Origin: Akebia trifoliata
Taxonomy: Eukaryota; Streptophyta; Magnoliopsida; Ranunculales; Lardizabalaceae
Assembly: GCA_017979445.1 (NCBI GenBank)
Contig: CM030718.1
Span: 15,540,760-15,604,759, forward strand
Length of the DNA stretch: 64,000 nt
Reading direction: 5' to 3'
The notes under the pieces are model-generated. The model searched no databases, was not told the origin of the DNA, and worked only from the letters and a program-made list of their open reading frames with translations. Positions 22,015 to 33,053 of the stretch are shown here, one piece after another (within the stretch, counting starts at the first letter, position 1; every line of letters begins with the position of its first letter). A program made the translations under genes and the position numbers.

Positions 22015-23665
22015 TATTGAGGGTTATGTCCTCTAGTCCCTCACAACCAAATGTGATTTCGTTTGTGGGTCATGTAATGTAATTAGATTGGATTTTATTG
22101 GGAATCAAGGCAGGATTATATATTAAAGTTCTCAAATTGGGTAGTTTAAAGTCATTAAACTCTGGTTTTTGGTGAATGTTTGAGATGCCTTGGTTCCCAT
22201 ATAGTACATAAGTTAATTATTCAATTGGGGCCTTGGGGATTTTATTCGATTAATTTGCAATGACCTGTGTTAAAAGCACCCAATTATTAATTAGGGCACC
22301 CTATTTAGCTGAGGCACCCCAACAAATTGTTTTGATGATCAAGATACGCCAACTCATATTCATGTCGTCATTTACCATGCCATGTTGACATAGGCCAAAA
22401 AATCTTTTGGAGGCATGTCAACATGCCAAAGTGTGGACATGTGGGGTGCTCTCTAATCATGGTAAAACTTAAGTAAGAAAGTTGAGTTTTTAATTGTTCG
22501 GGGTGCCCTTACTAAAACCACGGATGCCCCTAACCACAACCATTTGGAAATATTCGTAACATTACCATAAAAAAATTGGAAAAATTCCAAGGAATTTTGG
22601 AATGGTATTTTTGTTTTGCTACCAAGATCATTCATCTTTAACATCCATGAAAAAAAAATCCTTTATTATTCTTGAGATTTGAATATTGAAAAAATTAAAA
22701 TTTTGAGGGTAGAGTAGAAATGTTACTCATATTCTATAATTAATTGTTAAATCATCAATTAATTTGTTGATTCGTGGATTTAATTGGCTTGTCCCTGAAT
22801 TAGAGAAATTTTGAAAAATTCCAAGAATTTTGTGACATTGGCATTGGCATTCCCAGAAAGAATAGCAAAATAGAATTTAAATTCCATCCTCTTAAACTTC
22901 TTTGAATATCCTTTGTTGGTGAGTTGAGTTTCGAATGTTGAAAGAGAGAGAATCTTGAGGTTGAAGATAATTAGTAAACAAGTTTCTCTAGATATTGAAG
23001 ACGACAAATTTTAAGGAAAAACAACGAGAATTCTTCTGAAAGAAGTTGAAAATGAGCGCATTTAAGTCATTTCATGTTAATTTCTAAGGGAAGACTACTG
23101 GCAAGCGTATGTCATCAATTTTAAAATCCACAACATATGTCAAATATTCATTAAAAACTTGGAAGTGTATACCTAAATCACCTTTTTGAATTTTATAATC
23201 CAAATAATGTTATTTTCATTTTGAAAACAATTTTATAATATTTGATCAAAATAGGAGACACAAATTTTATAAGATGTAATTGATATTTATTTATTTTTTG
23301 TACTGTGGCTTTTCAAATTCTTGTGATATTATTATTATATTACTAAAAAAAAAACACTTTAGGCTTCTCTAAGATTTTTCATCATGTGCCCTCAACAATT
23401 AAAGGGATCAGAATACTCCCTTTTCTAAGAAAACCAACTCTTAGAACATTAAAAAAAAGGTAGTAGAGGAAATAAGCAAGTATATCTAAGCAAGATATAT
23501 TCAAAATCAAGGACCTTTGACTTGTATCTACAATCATAGCGAACCACCACCTTGATTTGCCCTCAAACACCAATTGCTTTGAGCCTAAAAGCATTGTCAA
23601 TCAATATCATAGGCAAGTTTGGAGTATGTAACATGAATAAGCTTGACATGTTTGTCTTCACACCC
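22015..23665. other. Intergenic DNA between uL18 pseudogene and VPS33-like exon
   Basis: I see no coding similarity in either strand. The first few hundred bases after the hAT duplication probably represent the old 3' flank of the uL18 copy. The last part is downstream (3' UTR or beyond) of the VPS33-like terminal exon. A and T runs near 22650 and 23345 are unremarkable. Confidence 0.5.
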
Positions 23666-23758
23666 TTAACAAAAGCTGTTATCCATGAACGTTTCAATCA
23701 ATATGTGATTGTTCACCATTTTCGTTGTCTCAACAATCAAGTCATATGTCATTCCTTC
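23666..23758 (-). CDS. VPS33-like (Sec1/Munc18 family) terminal exon, possibly disabled
   Basis: The minus-strand codons read EGMTYDLIVETTKMVNNHIL, then IETFMDNSFC and a TAA stop (23666-23668). This matches the C-terminal end of plant VPS33, the Sec1-like SNARE regulator of the HOPS and CORVET tethering complexes at the vacuole and endosome. In the family this stretch directly follows the exon found at 29151-29247 (ending RFLNAQ). The two exons here are separated by a ~5.4-kb intron that contains a solo LTR insertion. The acceptor is odd: an exon beginning GAA GGA would be preceded by GCAA, not AG. The nearest AG is one base downstream and would shift the frame. Either the gene is broken or splicing differs. 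Confidence 0.72.
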   Translation of the reverse strand, partial: EGMTYDLIVETTKMVNNHILIETFMDNSFC

Positions 23759-23979
23759 TTGCAAAGTATAAAGAACCATGCACAATTTGGCATCATTGAA
23801 AGAAAAGAAAGTAATAATCTATTACAGGTTCAGTAGTCTTGCAAGCAAAGATTTCAGGCTAATTTAACGATACTAAGTAGCAATAGAGTCATTCCTTATA
23901 AGGGAAGCATTTGAGGAGTTGAGCGAAAGAACCACAAAGGGAAATAGTGAAATTTGAAGATTCAAGAATAAAACCATAT
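23759..23979. other. Intron sequence of the VPS33-like gene, left part
   Basis: Non-coding sequence between the terminal exon and the LTR insertion. It continues on the other side of that insertion at 28495 (rejoined across the duplicated CATAT). Nothing else is recognisable. Confidence 0.5.
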
Positions 23980-24284
23980 TGTAGACACTCAAATTTGACC
24001 GAGCCCTCGATACAAAATGCCCTAAAAATCCATAAAAATCAGAATGGGCCCTAAAGTCTAAACCTTCAAAAATCCTTTTTTTTTTCTTTCAATAAATGGT
24101 CCAAGCCCTACAACGTGGCCCATGGACTTAAGCTTACCCCATCATTCTACACTTCTCAACCTACCTCAACCTATCATCTATTACTATCCAATCCACTACC
24201 CAATTATCCTAGCCAAGCCCAATGTACCACCTAAGCCTAATTCAAATCAACCCACTAGGTACGTAGCCCATGAACCAAAGACCC

Positions 24285-24460
24285 CTTACCACCTAAGCCC
24301 ACTAATTCTCAATCCAACCACAACCCAATTCAACTCAACCCAAACCCATTCAACTTACCACCTAAGCCCATTAATTCTCAATCCAACCACAACCCAATTC
24401 AACTCAACCTAAACCCATTTAACTTACCACCTAAACCTACTAATTCTCAACCCAACCCAA
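24285..24460 (+). repeat. ~69-bp tandem repeat (2.5 copies) in element D
   Basis: The unit begins CTTACCACCTAAGCCCA and recurs at about 24285, 24354 and 24422. It explains a long, low-complexity plus-strand open frame that starts at 24122, which should not be read as a gene. Confidence 0.8.
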
Positions 24461-24493
24461 GTCCAACCTACCTGTAATGTTTAAAAAAAAAAA

Positions 24494-24625
24494 TGTTGAC
24501 TAAGTCAACTAAGGTTGACTCAAGTCAAGTCAACTATGGTTGACTCAAGTCAAGTCAACTATGGTTGACTCAAGTCAAGTCAAGTCAATTATTGTTGACT
24601 AGTCAAACAACTTTGACTAAGTCAA
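24494..24625 (+). repeat. 25-bp tandem repeat built on GTTGACT/AGTCAAC
   Basis: The unit GGTTGACTCAAGTCAAGTCA plus AACTAT recurs about three times with drift. Each unit is self-complementary (GTTGACT against AGTCAAC). Confidence 0.8.
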
Positions 24626-25150
24626 ATTGACTAAGATATTTTTACGAAATTCTAAAAGAATTAGAATTTTGTAATATCTAGATATTTAAAATATCTAGAT
24701 ATTTTTTTTAAAAATATCAAATAAAGATATTAGCTGATTTTTTTAGTTGTTGTTTCATTTTCTTTACACAAAGAAAGAAGAGAAAAGTAAGAAGAAAAGA
24801 AGGAAGAAAAGAAAGAAAGAAGAGAAAGAAAAGAAGGAAAGGAAAAGAAATAAGGTAGGCCCTTGCAACTATTTATAATAGTTTTAGTAAAAATATATAT
24901 GTATAATGCTGATTTTATAGTTGTAAAAATTGATTTGTTTTGTTTTTAAAAATAATTTATTTTAGAAATTTTAAGTTAAAATTGTTTTGTAAATTTTTAA
25001 CAACATGCATATATTTATACATATTTATATTAGTGTTTTTATGATTTTAAAGCATGCTAGTATTTGGTATTTTGTTTAAAAGGAATTCTTACATGTTTGT
25101 AATTGATTTATGCATGTTTTATACGTAAATATACATGCTAAAAACAAAAT

Positions 25151-25449
25151 ACAGCAACTATGAAAGTTGCTGTTTTTTTTGTATTAAATTGACAATTTAT
25201 ATTCTAGATAGAATATTTTTATAAAAAAATGGTTGCTTTATACGTACGTTATACGTATTTATACGTATAAATATAAAATACAGCAACTATGAAAGTTGCT
25301 GTTTTTATATAATATTTTACTATATATACTTTAATTGAATGCTCAAAATATTTGTTGCTTTATACGTATTTTACAAGTACTTTATACGTATTTTATACTT
25401 ATTTTTGTACTTGTCAAAAAGAAAATACAGCAACTATATAAGTTGCTGT
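25151..25449 (+). repeat. Three dispersed copies of a perfect hairpin ACAGCAACT/AGTTGCTGT
   Basis: Hairpins lie at 25151-25173, 25280-25302 and 25427-25449. Each has the 9-bp arms ACAGCAACT and AGTTGCTGT around a 5-base loop (ATGAA twice, ATATA once), preceded by an A-rich stretch and followed by a T run. The spacing is 129 and 147 bp. The separating DNA is rich in TACGTA-type palindromes. Confidence 0.85.
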
Positions 25450-25638
25450 TTTTACATACAATACATATATTTTGATCACATTTTTATAAACATACATGAT
25501 TTTTTTATAAGTAAACTGGTGGACCGTTTACTTTAATCATTTTAGTGATGGATTTCCAAGAAATGTTTCTAATTAAAAAGTTGGGTAGAAAAGTAATTTA
25601 TTAAAATAAATATGAGAATGTGTTCTCAATTGATTGTT

Positions 25639-25847
25639 GTGTTTTAAAATACCCAGTTAGTGAGATGCTTCGGCGTATGTCGTATAAGACACGAAAATGA
25701 GAGAATAGATGAAGTGATGCTTCAGTCATAGACTGTGTAAGACACGATGAGTGAAATGCTTCGACTAAAGGTCGTGTAAGACACGAAGAAAGAAAAAAAA
25801 GAGAGATGAGACAGTATATTTAAGAGTGGACTGGGTATTTAAAACAC
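25639..25847 (+). repeat. Stem-enclosed tandem repeat in element D
   Basis: GTGTTTTAAAATACCCAGT (25639-25657) is inverted at 25828-25847 as ACTGGGTATTTAAAACAC. Between them lie three 40-52-bp repeats, each containing ATGCTTC and GTRTAAGACACGA (about 25666-25792). Confidence 0.7.
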
Positions 25848-27061
25848 GTGTATGTTTTTATTTTTCATTACGTTTTGAAAAGAAATAAATACTTATATGT
25901 AGTTTTTAGTGATTTATTAAAGAGATTGTGAAAACCTATAAAGAATAACATGTTGTGATATTTCCGGAATGACGTGTTATTCTAGGATAACGTTGCGTTG
26001 TTTGAGTTCTTATGTATTATGGGATGCATAAGAACACAACATCACAACAGGAATCCGGGAGTTTCTTTTCTATCTTTAATAGAGAACAAGATGTAGATAG
26101 TTGTATAATTGATAGAGAATATCGATGATCACATGCACGCCAGATTGGCATAGATGAAGATGGCTAGTTAATGATCATTAATAGTCTAGAGTAGTCAAGA
26201 AAGAATGACCTACTTGATTTGGCCCGTTTCTTAAGGCCTTGGTCAACGGCCAACCTGAGCCGGAAAACAGTTACCCAAATTATGGCAGAGGCTGGCCATA
26301 AAATTAGGAACTAACGGTGGGGTTCCACACTGGTGAAGTATTGGAATAATCGTATTTTGACTGAGATGTTTACATCAGTCGTGACCCTCAACTCTCTATT
26401 ATAGTACTCTATTATTTGATGTTATGTTATGAACAATTGTTTTCTTCAGATTTTTAAGTGTTTTAATTTCCTACTAAGTTTTATGACATCGGTGTTCAAT
26501 TATTTTTAATTGTGTTGAATATCAAATATGCATGATTTATGAATTCTTAGAATGTTTAAACTGCATATAGGATCCTGTTATTTAGAATTGTAAGATTCCC
26601 CTATTGGGTAACTCCCCTGTTACTCACCCCTACGACATCACAAATTTCAGGCGCACCTGGTTTAGGTGATCCTTCCGAGGAGGCTCAGTGCCAGGGCCTT
26701 ATAGATGATCAGTCCAAGCTTCCAGGAGTGGAGGATGGGTATTACTAGTAATAAGTCTTAAACTAGTGTTAGGTTTAAGTCTTTAGCTATCATTTTTTTG
26801 TTATGTAATTATGAACACCATAGTATGACATTACTGTTTTATGTATATATGTCAAGTGTTTCTTATGTTTGAGGATATGTGTCTGTTCTGTTGAGCAATG
26901 ATCAGGTATGACATATAGTTATATTATTTGTCATTTAAGTTTATGTATTGATTATCATGACATCAACATGATCATCAAGGTGGGACATATGTCACCACTC
27001 CAACTCACCTCCCTCATCCCACTACCCATCCCATCACCTTTTCTCTAAATATCATCTACCC

Positions 27062-27200
27062 ACACCTCCAACCTATACCTCCCCCTAACCTACCCTCATC
27101 ATTCCTTATAAATCCTCATTCTCTCAAATCAAACACCTCCAACTATACCTCCCCTTAACCTATCCTCATCAAACTTACACCCCTCATTTCAAATCAAACA
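27062..27200 (+). repeat. ~68-bp pyrimidine-rich tandem duplication in element D
   Basis: CACCTCCAACCTATACCTCC and following sequence recurs about 68 bp downstream with drift, ending in CAAATCAAA both times. The TATA-like TTATAAATCC lies inside the first copy. Confidence 0.6.
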
Positions 27201-28499
27201 CTCATTCTCTTGCACCAACTCATCTAAACCTCTAATCTCCATACATCTTGACACATGTCACCATTTTCCTCACCCTCTCAAAAACTTAATTAATTACTCT
27301 CTTATACAACTCATTCTTTTAATTAAAATCCCATCCACTCAACTTACCAAACACTCAACCACTATTTTACACCCCTATTCTCTCAATCATACATCATTAA
27401 TTTCATTCCACCTAACACTCAACCCAAATGGGTTGAAAAATCCAGTCTATTTGGGTTACAAATAACCCATCTAATCCCCTTAAACAAATGGCCTTCCCCC
27501 ACCCTCAATTTACAAACACCTTCTTTCACAATCCTTAAACCATTCTACTCTATTTCATTTTTTCACACAACTCTACTCCTAAAAATACTCTCCAAATCCT
27601 ATAAACCCCCATCATTCTCAACTCAAAAGAAGTTAATGAAAAATTAAGAAAAATCTACTTTCAACTCACCTCTCTACTCTCAACTCACCTCTATACTCTC
27701 AATTACCTTCTATTCTACTCTCATACTCTCACAATATTCTAAAATACATTATCATATTTTTCTAAGGACTCAAAAAAGAAGAAGAAGAAGAAAAAAAGAA
27801 CAAGTTGAAGCTTCAAAGTGGGTCAAAAGAATACCTCCCTATCTCTCTATCCTTTCCATATCCCTCTTCTACTATCTCCTTCCTCTCTATAATTTTTATT
27901 TTAGAAAGCTCATAGGATATGATGCTTTCCCTCCCCTATCTCTGGTAGATCGGACTTCGGTTCGGTTGAAAGTATAGGGATTGTAACCACCTTAAAAAAT
28001 AAAACTGTTTTAAAACCCTCAAATCATTTTGTGGTAACCGACATTCAGGTTCTTCTCGACTCATGATAATGGACACGTAACCGAAGTCAATACTTTTAAA
28101 AATATGTCATTCCCAAGGCAAATGATAATCTCCTTTAATGGGATGATCTTATAATCAAGTCAAAAATAAATCCCTACTTAGGGTACAAGTTATCAACACG
28201 TGACACTTATTTTATTTTGCATTTTTATCAAAAAATGGTCAAGTTGAGTTGAGGTTACCACAACTTAGTGGGGAGAAAAGGGTGCCTAAAACATTTCCTT
28301 TTCTCCAATCGAATTGCTTACCCTGATCTTAAGATTGGTACCTTATCGAACGGGAGTCATTAAACACCAAAAATGACACTTTTTTCTAAAAAAATGTACA
28401 TCGGGTGACCATTCACACCCTTTTGCAAATATGAATAGTGGCAACTCCAAGCTTTCGTAGAAGTGAATTCGTAATTGAGAATCACGCATCTACACATAT

Positions 28500-29150
28500 C
28501 ATGCTCTAATGTTCTGGAGTTATTGTAGACAATAATGGGGAAAAAGAGAATTCCCTACTTGTGTATTTATAGCTCTGGGCAACATGGTTTTAAAACTCAT
28601 TTTGATGTTTTGTCTCGTCTTGTCCATGTACAAGATCAAGTCATCTCAGATGAGTTTTTCGATACTTTGAGCTGTCTCGTTCAGCAATGAAAAAATGAAT
28701 TACAATTTTAAATCTCATTTGATACGTTTGACTTGTCTATCCGTTTTGTTGGTGGACGAACTGAGACGTATCGAACGAGTTGTTTTGGTTTCGGATAAGA
28801 TTTAAAACCATACTAGGATTTAAGAATATTGTAGTGAAAGTCTCTTGGCATTCTGTATCGATAATTCTTTTAGTCCACTTTCTCACACATGGAAGAAAGC
28901 ATAAGGTCCTTGCAGATTGGAGACATCTTTAGACAATATCTTCAATAGTTTGAAGAGTTTATTTATTTATTTTTTAAATTTCAACATCTTGGCTAGCTAC
29001 CATACGACTTCAACTTCTTTGTAGGAAATTTTTTAATGGTGAATGTCGATGTAAACATTGGATCCAAGAGCTTACTCTATCATCGCCAATAATAGTTTAT
29101 CTTGGCTTATACTGTAGGTGTTTTTCCAAAATGGAAGATAGTAAGTATAC
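28500..29150. other. Intron sequence of the VPS33-like gene, right part
   Basis: Non-coding sequence between the D target duplication and the upstream exon. It contains the MITE-like element at 28584-28811. The exon's donor (GTATAC on the minus strand) is at 29150-29145. Confidence 0.5.
28584..28811. mobile_element. MITE-like inverted-repeat element
   Basis: The ends are ATGGTTTTAAAACTC and the inverse GATTTAAAACCAT. Inner segments (GACGTATCGAACGAG and related words) are partly complementary across the 228 bp. No target duplication is clear, so the family is undetermined. Confidence 0.4.
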
Positions 29151-29247
29151 CTGAGCATTGAGAAAACGAAGGGCTTCTATTTTCGCAAATGTTACTCCTC
29201 CAATAAAGACAATCAGTACTAGAGAGCGGTACCCATCTACTGTTACC
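29151..29247 (-). CDS. VPS33-like (Sec1/Munc18 family) internal exon
   Basis: A minus-strand exon of 97 nt bounded by a canonical acceptor (TTTCACAG before 29247) and donor (CAG then GTATAC after 29151). Its codons read VTVDGYRSLVLIVFIGG, then VTFAKIEALRFLNAQ. The IVFIGGVT-x-x-x-I-x-ALRFL signature is the near-C-terminal beta-strand/helix of VPS33-type Sec1 proteins, SNARE-binding subunits of HOPS/CORVET. One base of the preceding codon is carried into the exon. The downstream exon (23666-23758) follows in phase. No further upstream exon is visible before element C at 29648, so the rest of the gene is beyond C or lost. Confidence 0.75.
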
Positions 29248-29647
29248 CTGTGAAATATAAATAAGAAATATCATTTAACAACAAGATTGGACGAGGAAAC
29301 AATAGCTAAAAGAACTGAAAACTCTAAATCACATAGAAGCTAATGGCTTCAGTTGATTTCTATACTCAATCTAGTCTTCATTGAGGGCCAAATTTTATAA
29401 TTAAGTAAATGACTATCCATGGAGTTTTTTTTTTATTATTTTATTATTTTTTTATATATAAATAAATTGATGGGGAAACAAAGAACTAGAGTAAAAGATA
29501 AACAATGAAAGCAAGGGGTGATGTCACTTCCCAAAATTCGATCCTAAGTCGACTTAGCAACATGATTAGGGGATGCTCAACCCCACCCCAAATTTTGAGA
29601 CTTGAGCATAAACCTTGAGATTTGTGGAGCATCACTCAGAACCTATT
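29248..29647. other. Non-coding DNA upstream of the VPS33-like exon
   Basis: Presumed intron sequence of the VPS33-like gene up to the insertion point of element C. It contains T/A-rich tracts near 29425-29465 and nothing recognisable. Confidence 0.5.
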
Positions 29648-30190
29648 TGTAGACACCCCATTTTCGCGTCCGCCTAACTTGGCGATCCGTCACCCAGTTG
29701 CTGTGGATTCCTAATGATGAGCATAAAGAACTCGAAAGCTTGAGAGAAGCATCCTTCTAATTCCCTTTTTTCTTCTAATTTTAGGCTTTTCTTTCTCCTT
29801 GCCACGCGACATAGAATTACGCACGCTTAGGATCGCTAGATCATACACTCAACTTAGCAAGCATGTACGCTTAGGTTTGCTACACATTTGGACAACTTAG
29901 AGACCTCGCTACGCTAGGAAAACATGACCTCGAGACTTAGAAATAATCACGTTGCAATTGAAAGAAACTACATGCCAAAATTCACCCAAATGGACAAAGA
30001 TTGAAAAAATGATGAAAATACCCCTTATGAATTTCGGACCGCCGAAAAGTCTCGAAAGTACCTTCATTGTACTCAGAATAGGATTTCAAGTCTAACGAGA
30101 CCCAAATCGATGAAATCAAAGAAATTTATGAAAAAATTGAAAAATGACCAAAATGCCCCTCGACCTCCAAACCCAACTTAGAGATCTCGA
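29648..30190 (+). repeat. Element C 5' LTR, first part
   Basis: Runs from TGTAGACACC to ...GAGATCTCGA and matches 57941-58480 of the 3' LTR. The last five bases (CTCGA, 30186-30190) are the left half of the B target duplication. Confidence 0.88.
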
Positions 30191-31939
30191 TGAAAGCGCC
30201 CTCGATCTACGGGGTGCGCGGATCCACTTTTGACCCTTGAGGTTTGGGAGTCGCCACCTAGTTATTACGGTCTAGGAACCGATCAATGACTCTAAACAGA
30301 TAAAAAAACTAATCTAGAACCGAAAAAAGCTGAATTCAGGGATCATGTTACGGGGTTGGAAGGTGTTAGGCACCAACCCCGCCCGCCGAAGCCGGTCTCT
30401 ACTAACTTCCCAAATAAATTACATAGTTAAAAACCTAGATAATAATAAATAAATAAAAAAGTTATACCTTTCCAATAGCAAATACTTTGTTCCCTCAGAT
30501 CTGACAAAAATTGCTTCTTGTACCGTACTCCTTGCTTCGTTCTGTCTCCGGATTTGATTCCTGATCTCCGAGGCAAGGTATCTCTAATTTCTTGGATCTG
30601 AATTCTTCAAGTTTGTTGTGGATTTTTGGATGTTTTTGAAGATTTTTAGATGTTTCTTAGGCTAAAATCGAAGGAGGGATGTTAGGTAAGGAGTTGGGGC
30701 TCCAAAACTAGGATTTATGGGAGGCTAGGGGGGCTTTTAGACCTATTTCTCTTAGGGTTTATGACTTGATACGAAAATAGGGTGTGGAGACCACTATTTA
30801 TAGATTTTTTTAAGGGTTGATTTGGATAGAGTTAGTATTTAATTAGAGTTCTTTTAGTTAGAGTTGTGTTTTAGTTAGAATTATTTTAGGTAAAATTGTG
30901 TTTTAATTATAATTGTTTTAGGTAGAATTATTTTTTAATTAGAACTCTATTAGATAGAGTTATTATTTAATTAGAATTCTATTATGATTTTGACTTTTGA
31001 TCTTATTTGATTGACTTTTAATATTTTGACTTTAGTCTTAATTGATTGACTTTTAATATCTTGACTTCAGTCTTGCTTAATTGGCTTTAATTTTGACTTC
31101 AGTCTTGCTTGATTGATTTTAATACCTTGACTTTAGTTTTGCTTGATTGACTTTAAATTTTTGGAGAACCCCCCTCTATTATATCTTTAATTCTTTGGAC
31201 CCCCAAATAGAGGGGTCCTTAAAGAAATATCTCACGAACTCTCAACAATTTTACTTGAAAGTCCGATTGATCGATTTTTTTAATTCAAAATTTTAAATTA
31301 ATTTCATCAATGTTTAAATTTAATTATTTAATATTTTATTTATTAATTTCGAAAATTTTAATTATGAAAATTGTGAAATTACTGTTTTGCCCCCGGAGAG
31401 GATTTTTCTTGTTTTAAGTCGGTTTTTAATGTTATAGGATGTTTTAGAATCGATTTTTTGTAAGGAATTCAATGTGACTCTTGGTTTGTGTCATTTATGA
31501 AATTTTTTTTGTGAAATGGTCATGAACTTTATGAGGGGCATTTTCATAATTTTGTCGAATTCTGTTAAAATTGGTGAAATGATTTATTTGATTTCAATTT
31601 ATTGTTTTATGTGTTCGAAAGGATTTTCCTAATCGTAACGTAGGCTCTGGGGTTGTTTTGATGTTTGGGGTATTTTGGTAATTTGATCAATTTTTAGTGA
31701 TTTTTATTGTGAAGCTTCTTTTTGGGTCTGCAAGATGATGATTTTTATGTTTCTGGAGTCGTATTTTCCTAGCGTAGCGTGGTTTCTAAGATTTTGTTAA
31801 TTCGAGATACCTCATCTGGATTTCTGAAATATTTTTGGTAACAAAATAAAGCAATGGAATAAACATCCATCATTGGAAACCGTTGCGATCGAGTTGACGA
31901 GTTGATTAATCAGGCGAGTGCAAAAATGAGGTGTCTACA
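30191..31939 (-). repeat. Element B 3' LTR
   Basis: 1749 bp. On the minus strand it starts TGTAGACACCTC and ends CGAGGGCGCTTTCA. It carries the TATA segment CTATTTATAG near 30792 and the PBS-like word TGGCGACTCC (minus strand, 30247-30256), 56 bp from the LTR end. Confidence 0.88.
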
Positions 31940-31954
31940 GATGCCCCTCTTTGG
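31940..31954 (-). promoter_or_regulatory. Element B polypurine tract
   Basis: The minus-strand CCAAAGAGGGGCATC runs straight into the LTR start TGTAGACACC. The same tract precedes the 3' LTRs of A and C. Confidence 0.8.
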
Positions 31955-32327
31955 CAGAGAGTTGAAGCAAACTAGATAGCAAATCTATTTTGGTAGATAG
32001 TACGATATCTGAATACCAAAGCTAGTGACAATTCATTTTGCAGTCGGATTTAGCAATTCGTCAGGGTGTTCGGATCCTTGAGGGTAAAGCTTTCCCTGAA
32101 TTAAAAGGTTGTCAGGTCCTTGAGCGCAAACTCTCACTGACAGTGTCAGATCCTTGAATTTTAGGAAATTCTCCTTGACTGATGCAAAAACTGTGCAAGT
32201 GTGTGACTTAAAATCTGAGATAAATTTTTAAAGAGTTTAAGTTGGAACTGAATAAAATCCGAGCATAAAATGAATATAAATCAAGCATAAACTGAGCACA
32301 AATTAAGCATAATTCCGAGCATAACTG

Positions 32328-33053
32328 AGCAAAATCCAAGATAACCCTTAGCGGAAACTGAGCAAAATCCAAGATAACCCTTAGCGGAAACTGAGCAAAA
32401 TCCAAGATAACCCTTAGCGACAATTGAGCAAAATCCAAGATAACCCTTGGCGGCAACTGAGCAAAATCCAAGATGACCCTTGGCGGCAACTGAGCAAAAT
32501 TCAAGATAACCCTTGGCGGCATCTGAGCAAAATCCAAGATAACCCCTTGACGGAAACTGAGCAAAATCCAAGATAACCCTTGGCGGCAACTGAGCAAAAT
32601 CCAAGATAACCCTTAGCGGCATCTGAGCAAAATCCAAGATAACATTTGGCGGCAATTGAGCAAAATCCAAGATAACTCTTGGCGGCAACTGAGCAAAATC
32701 CAAGTTAACCCTTGGCGGTAACTGAGCAAAATCCAATATAACCCTTGGTGGAAACTGAGCAAAATCCAAGATAACCCTTGGCGGCAACTGAGCAAAATCC
32801 AAGATAACCCTTGGCGGCATCTGAGCAAAATCCAAGATAACCCTTGACGAAAACTGAGCAAAATCCAAGATAACCCTTGGCGGCATCTGAGAAAAATCCA
32901 AGATAATCCTTGGCGGCAACTGAGCAAAATCTAAGATAACCCTTGGCGGCATCTGAGCAAAATCCAAGATAACCCTTGGCGGCAACTGAGCAAAATCCAA
33001 GTTAACCCTTGGTGGCATTTGAGCAAAATCCGAGATAACCCTTGGCGGCAGAG
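32328..33053 (-). repeat. Element B 33-bp tandem repeat array (~21 copies), hairpin monomers
   Basis: The plus-strand unit is CTGAGCAAAATCCAAGATAA then CCCTTGGCGGCAA. On the element's own strand each monomer holds CCAAG-GGTTAT-CTTGG, a 5-bp stem with a 6-base loop. Because the period is a multiple of three, the array translates as an 11-residue repeat (PPRVILDFAQL) over more than 240 codons. I regard this as a by-product of the repeat and not as a protein gene. It is homologous to the 34-bp array of element A. Confidence 0.9.

Larger units (their letters stand above)
24473..27021 (+). mobile_element. Candidate solo LTR nested in element D
   Basis: The segment begins TGTAATG and ends CATCCCA, and both sides carry CTACC (24468-24472 and 27022-27026) as a possible 5-bp duplication. 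Excising it rejoins two halves of a pyrimidine-rich stretch smoothly and reduces D to ~2 kb, close to the LTR size of its relatives. Around 26590-26700 there is a CTGTTACTCACC-type segment like that in the TGTAAAATCC LTRs at 4680-20779, which suggests a different retrotransposon family. The right boundary is uncertain because the region is repetitive. Confidence 0.4.
23980..28494 (+). mobile_element. Solo LTR (element D), Tat-like, with a likely nested insertion
   Basis: It starts TGTAGACACTC and ends CGCATCTACA, flanked by the perfect 5-bp duplication CATAT (23975-23979 and 28495-28499). The start resembles the TGTAGACACC starts of elements A-C. As in those LTRs, a TGGCRACTCC word lies shortly before the end (28439-28448, here TGGCAACTCC). 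A TATA-like TTATAAATCC lies near 27108. No internal region or second LTR is present, so it is a solo LTR. At 4.5 kb it is much longer than its relatives, mainly because 24473-27021 looks like a separate insertion. It occupies an intron of the VPS33-like gene. Confidence 0.75.

Noticed and set aside
22262..22520. Possible MITE suggested by GGGCACCC / GGGGTGCCC words
   Set aside because: The words are not at symmetric ends, the flanks show no duplication, and the inner sequence is not complementary.
24122..24412. 96-codon Asn/Pro/Thr-rich plus-strand frame
   Set aside because: Explained by the 69-bp tandem repeat in element D; no homology.
32281..33018. 245-codon minus-strand frame (PPRVILDFAQL repeats)
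   Set aside because: Translation of the 33-bp tandem array of element B. The period is a multiple of three, so any stop-free monomer yields a long frame.
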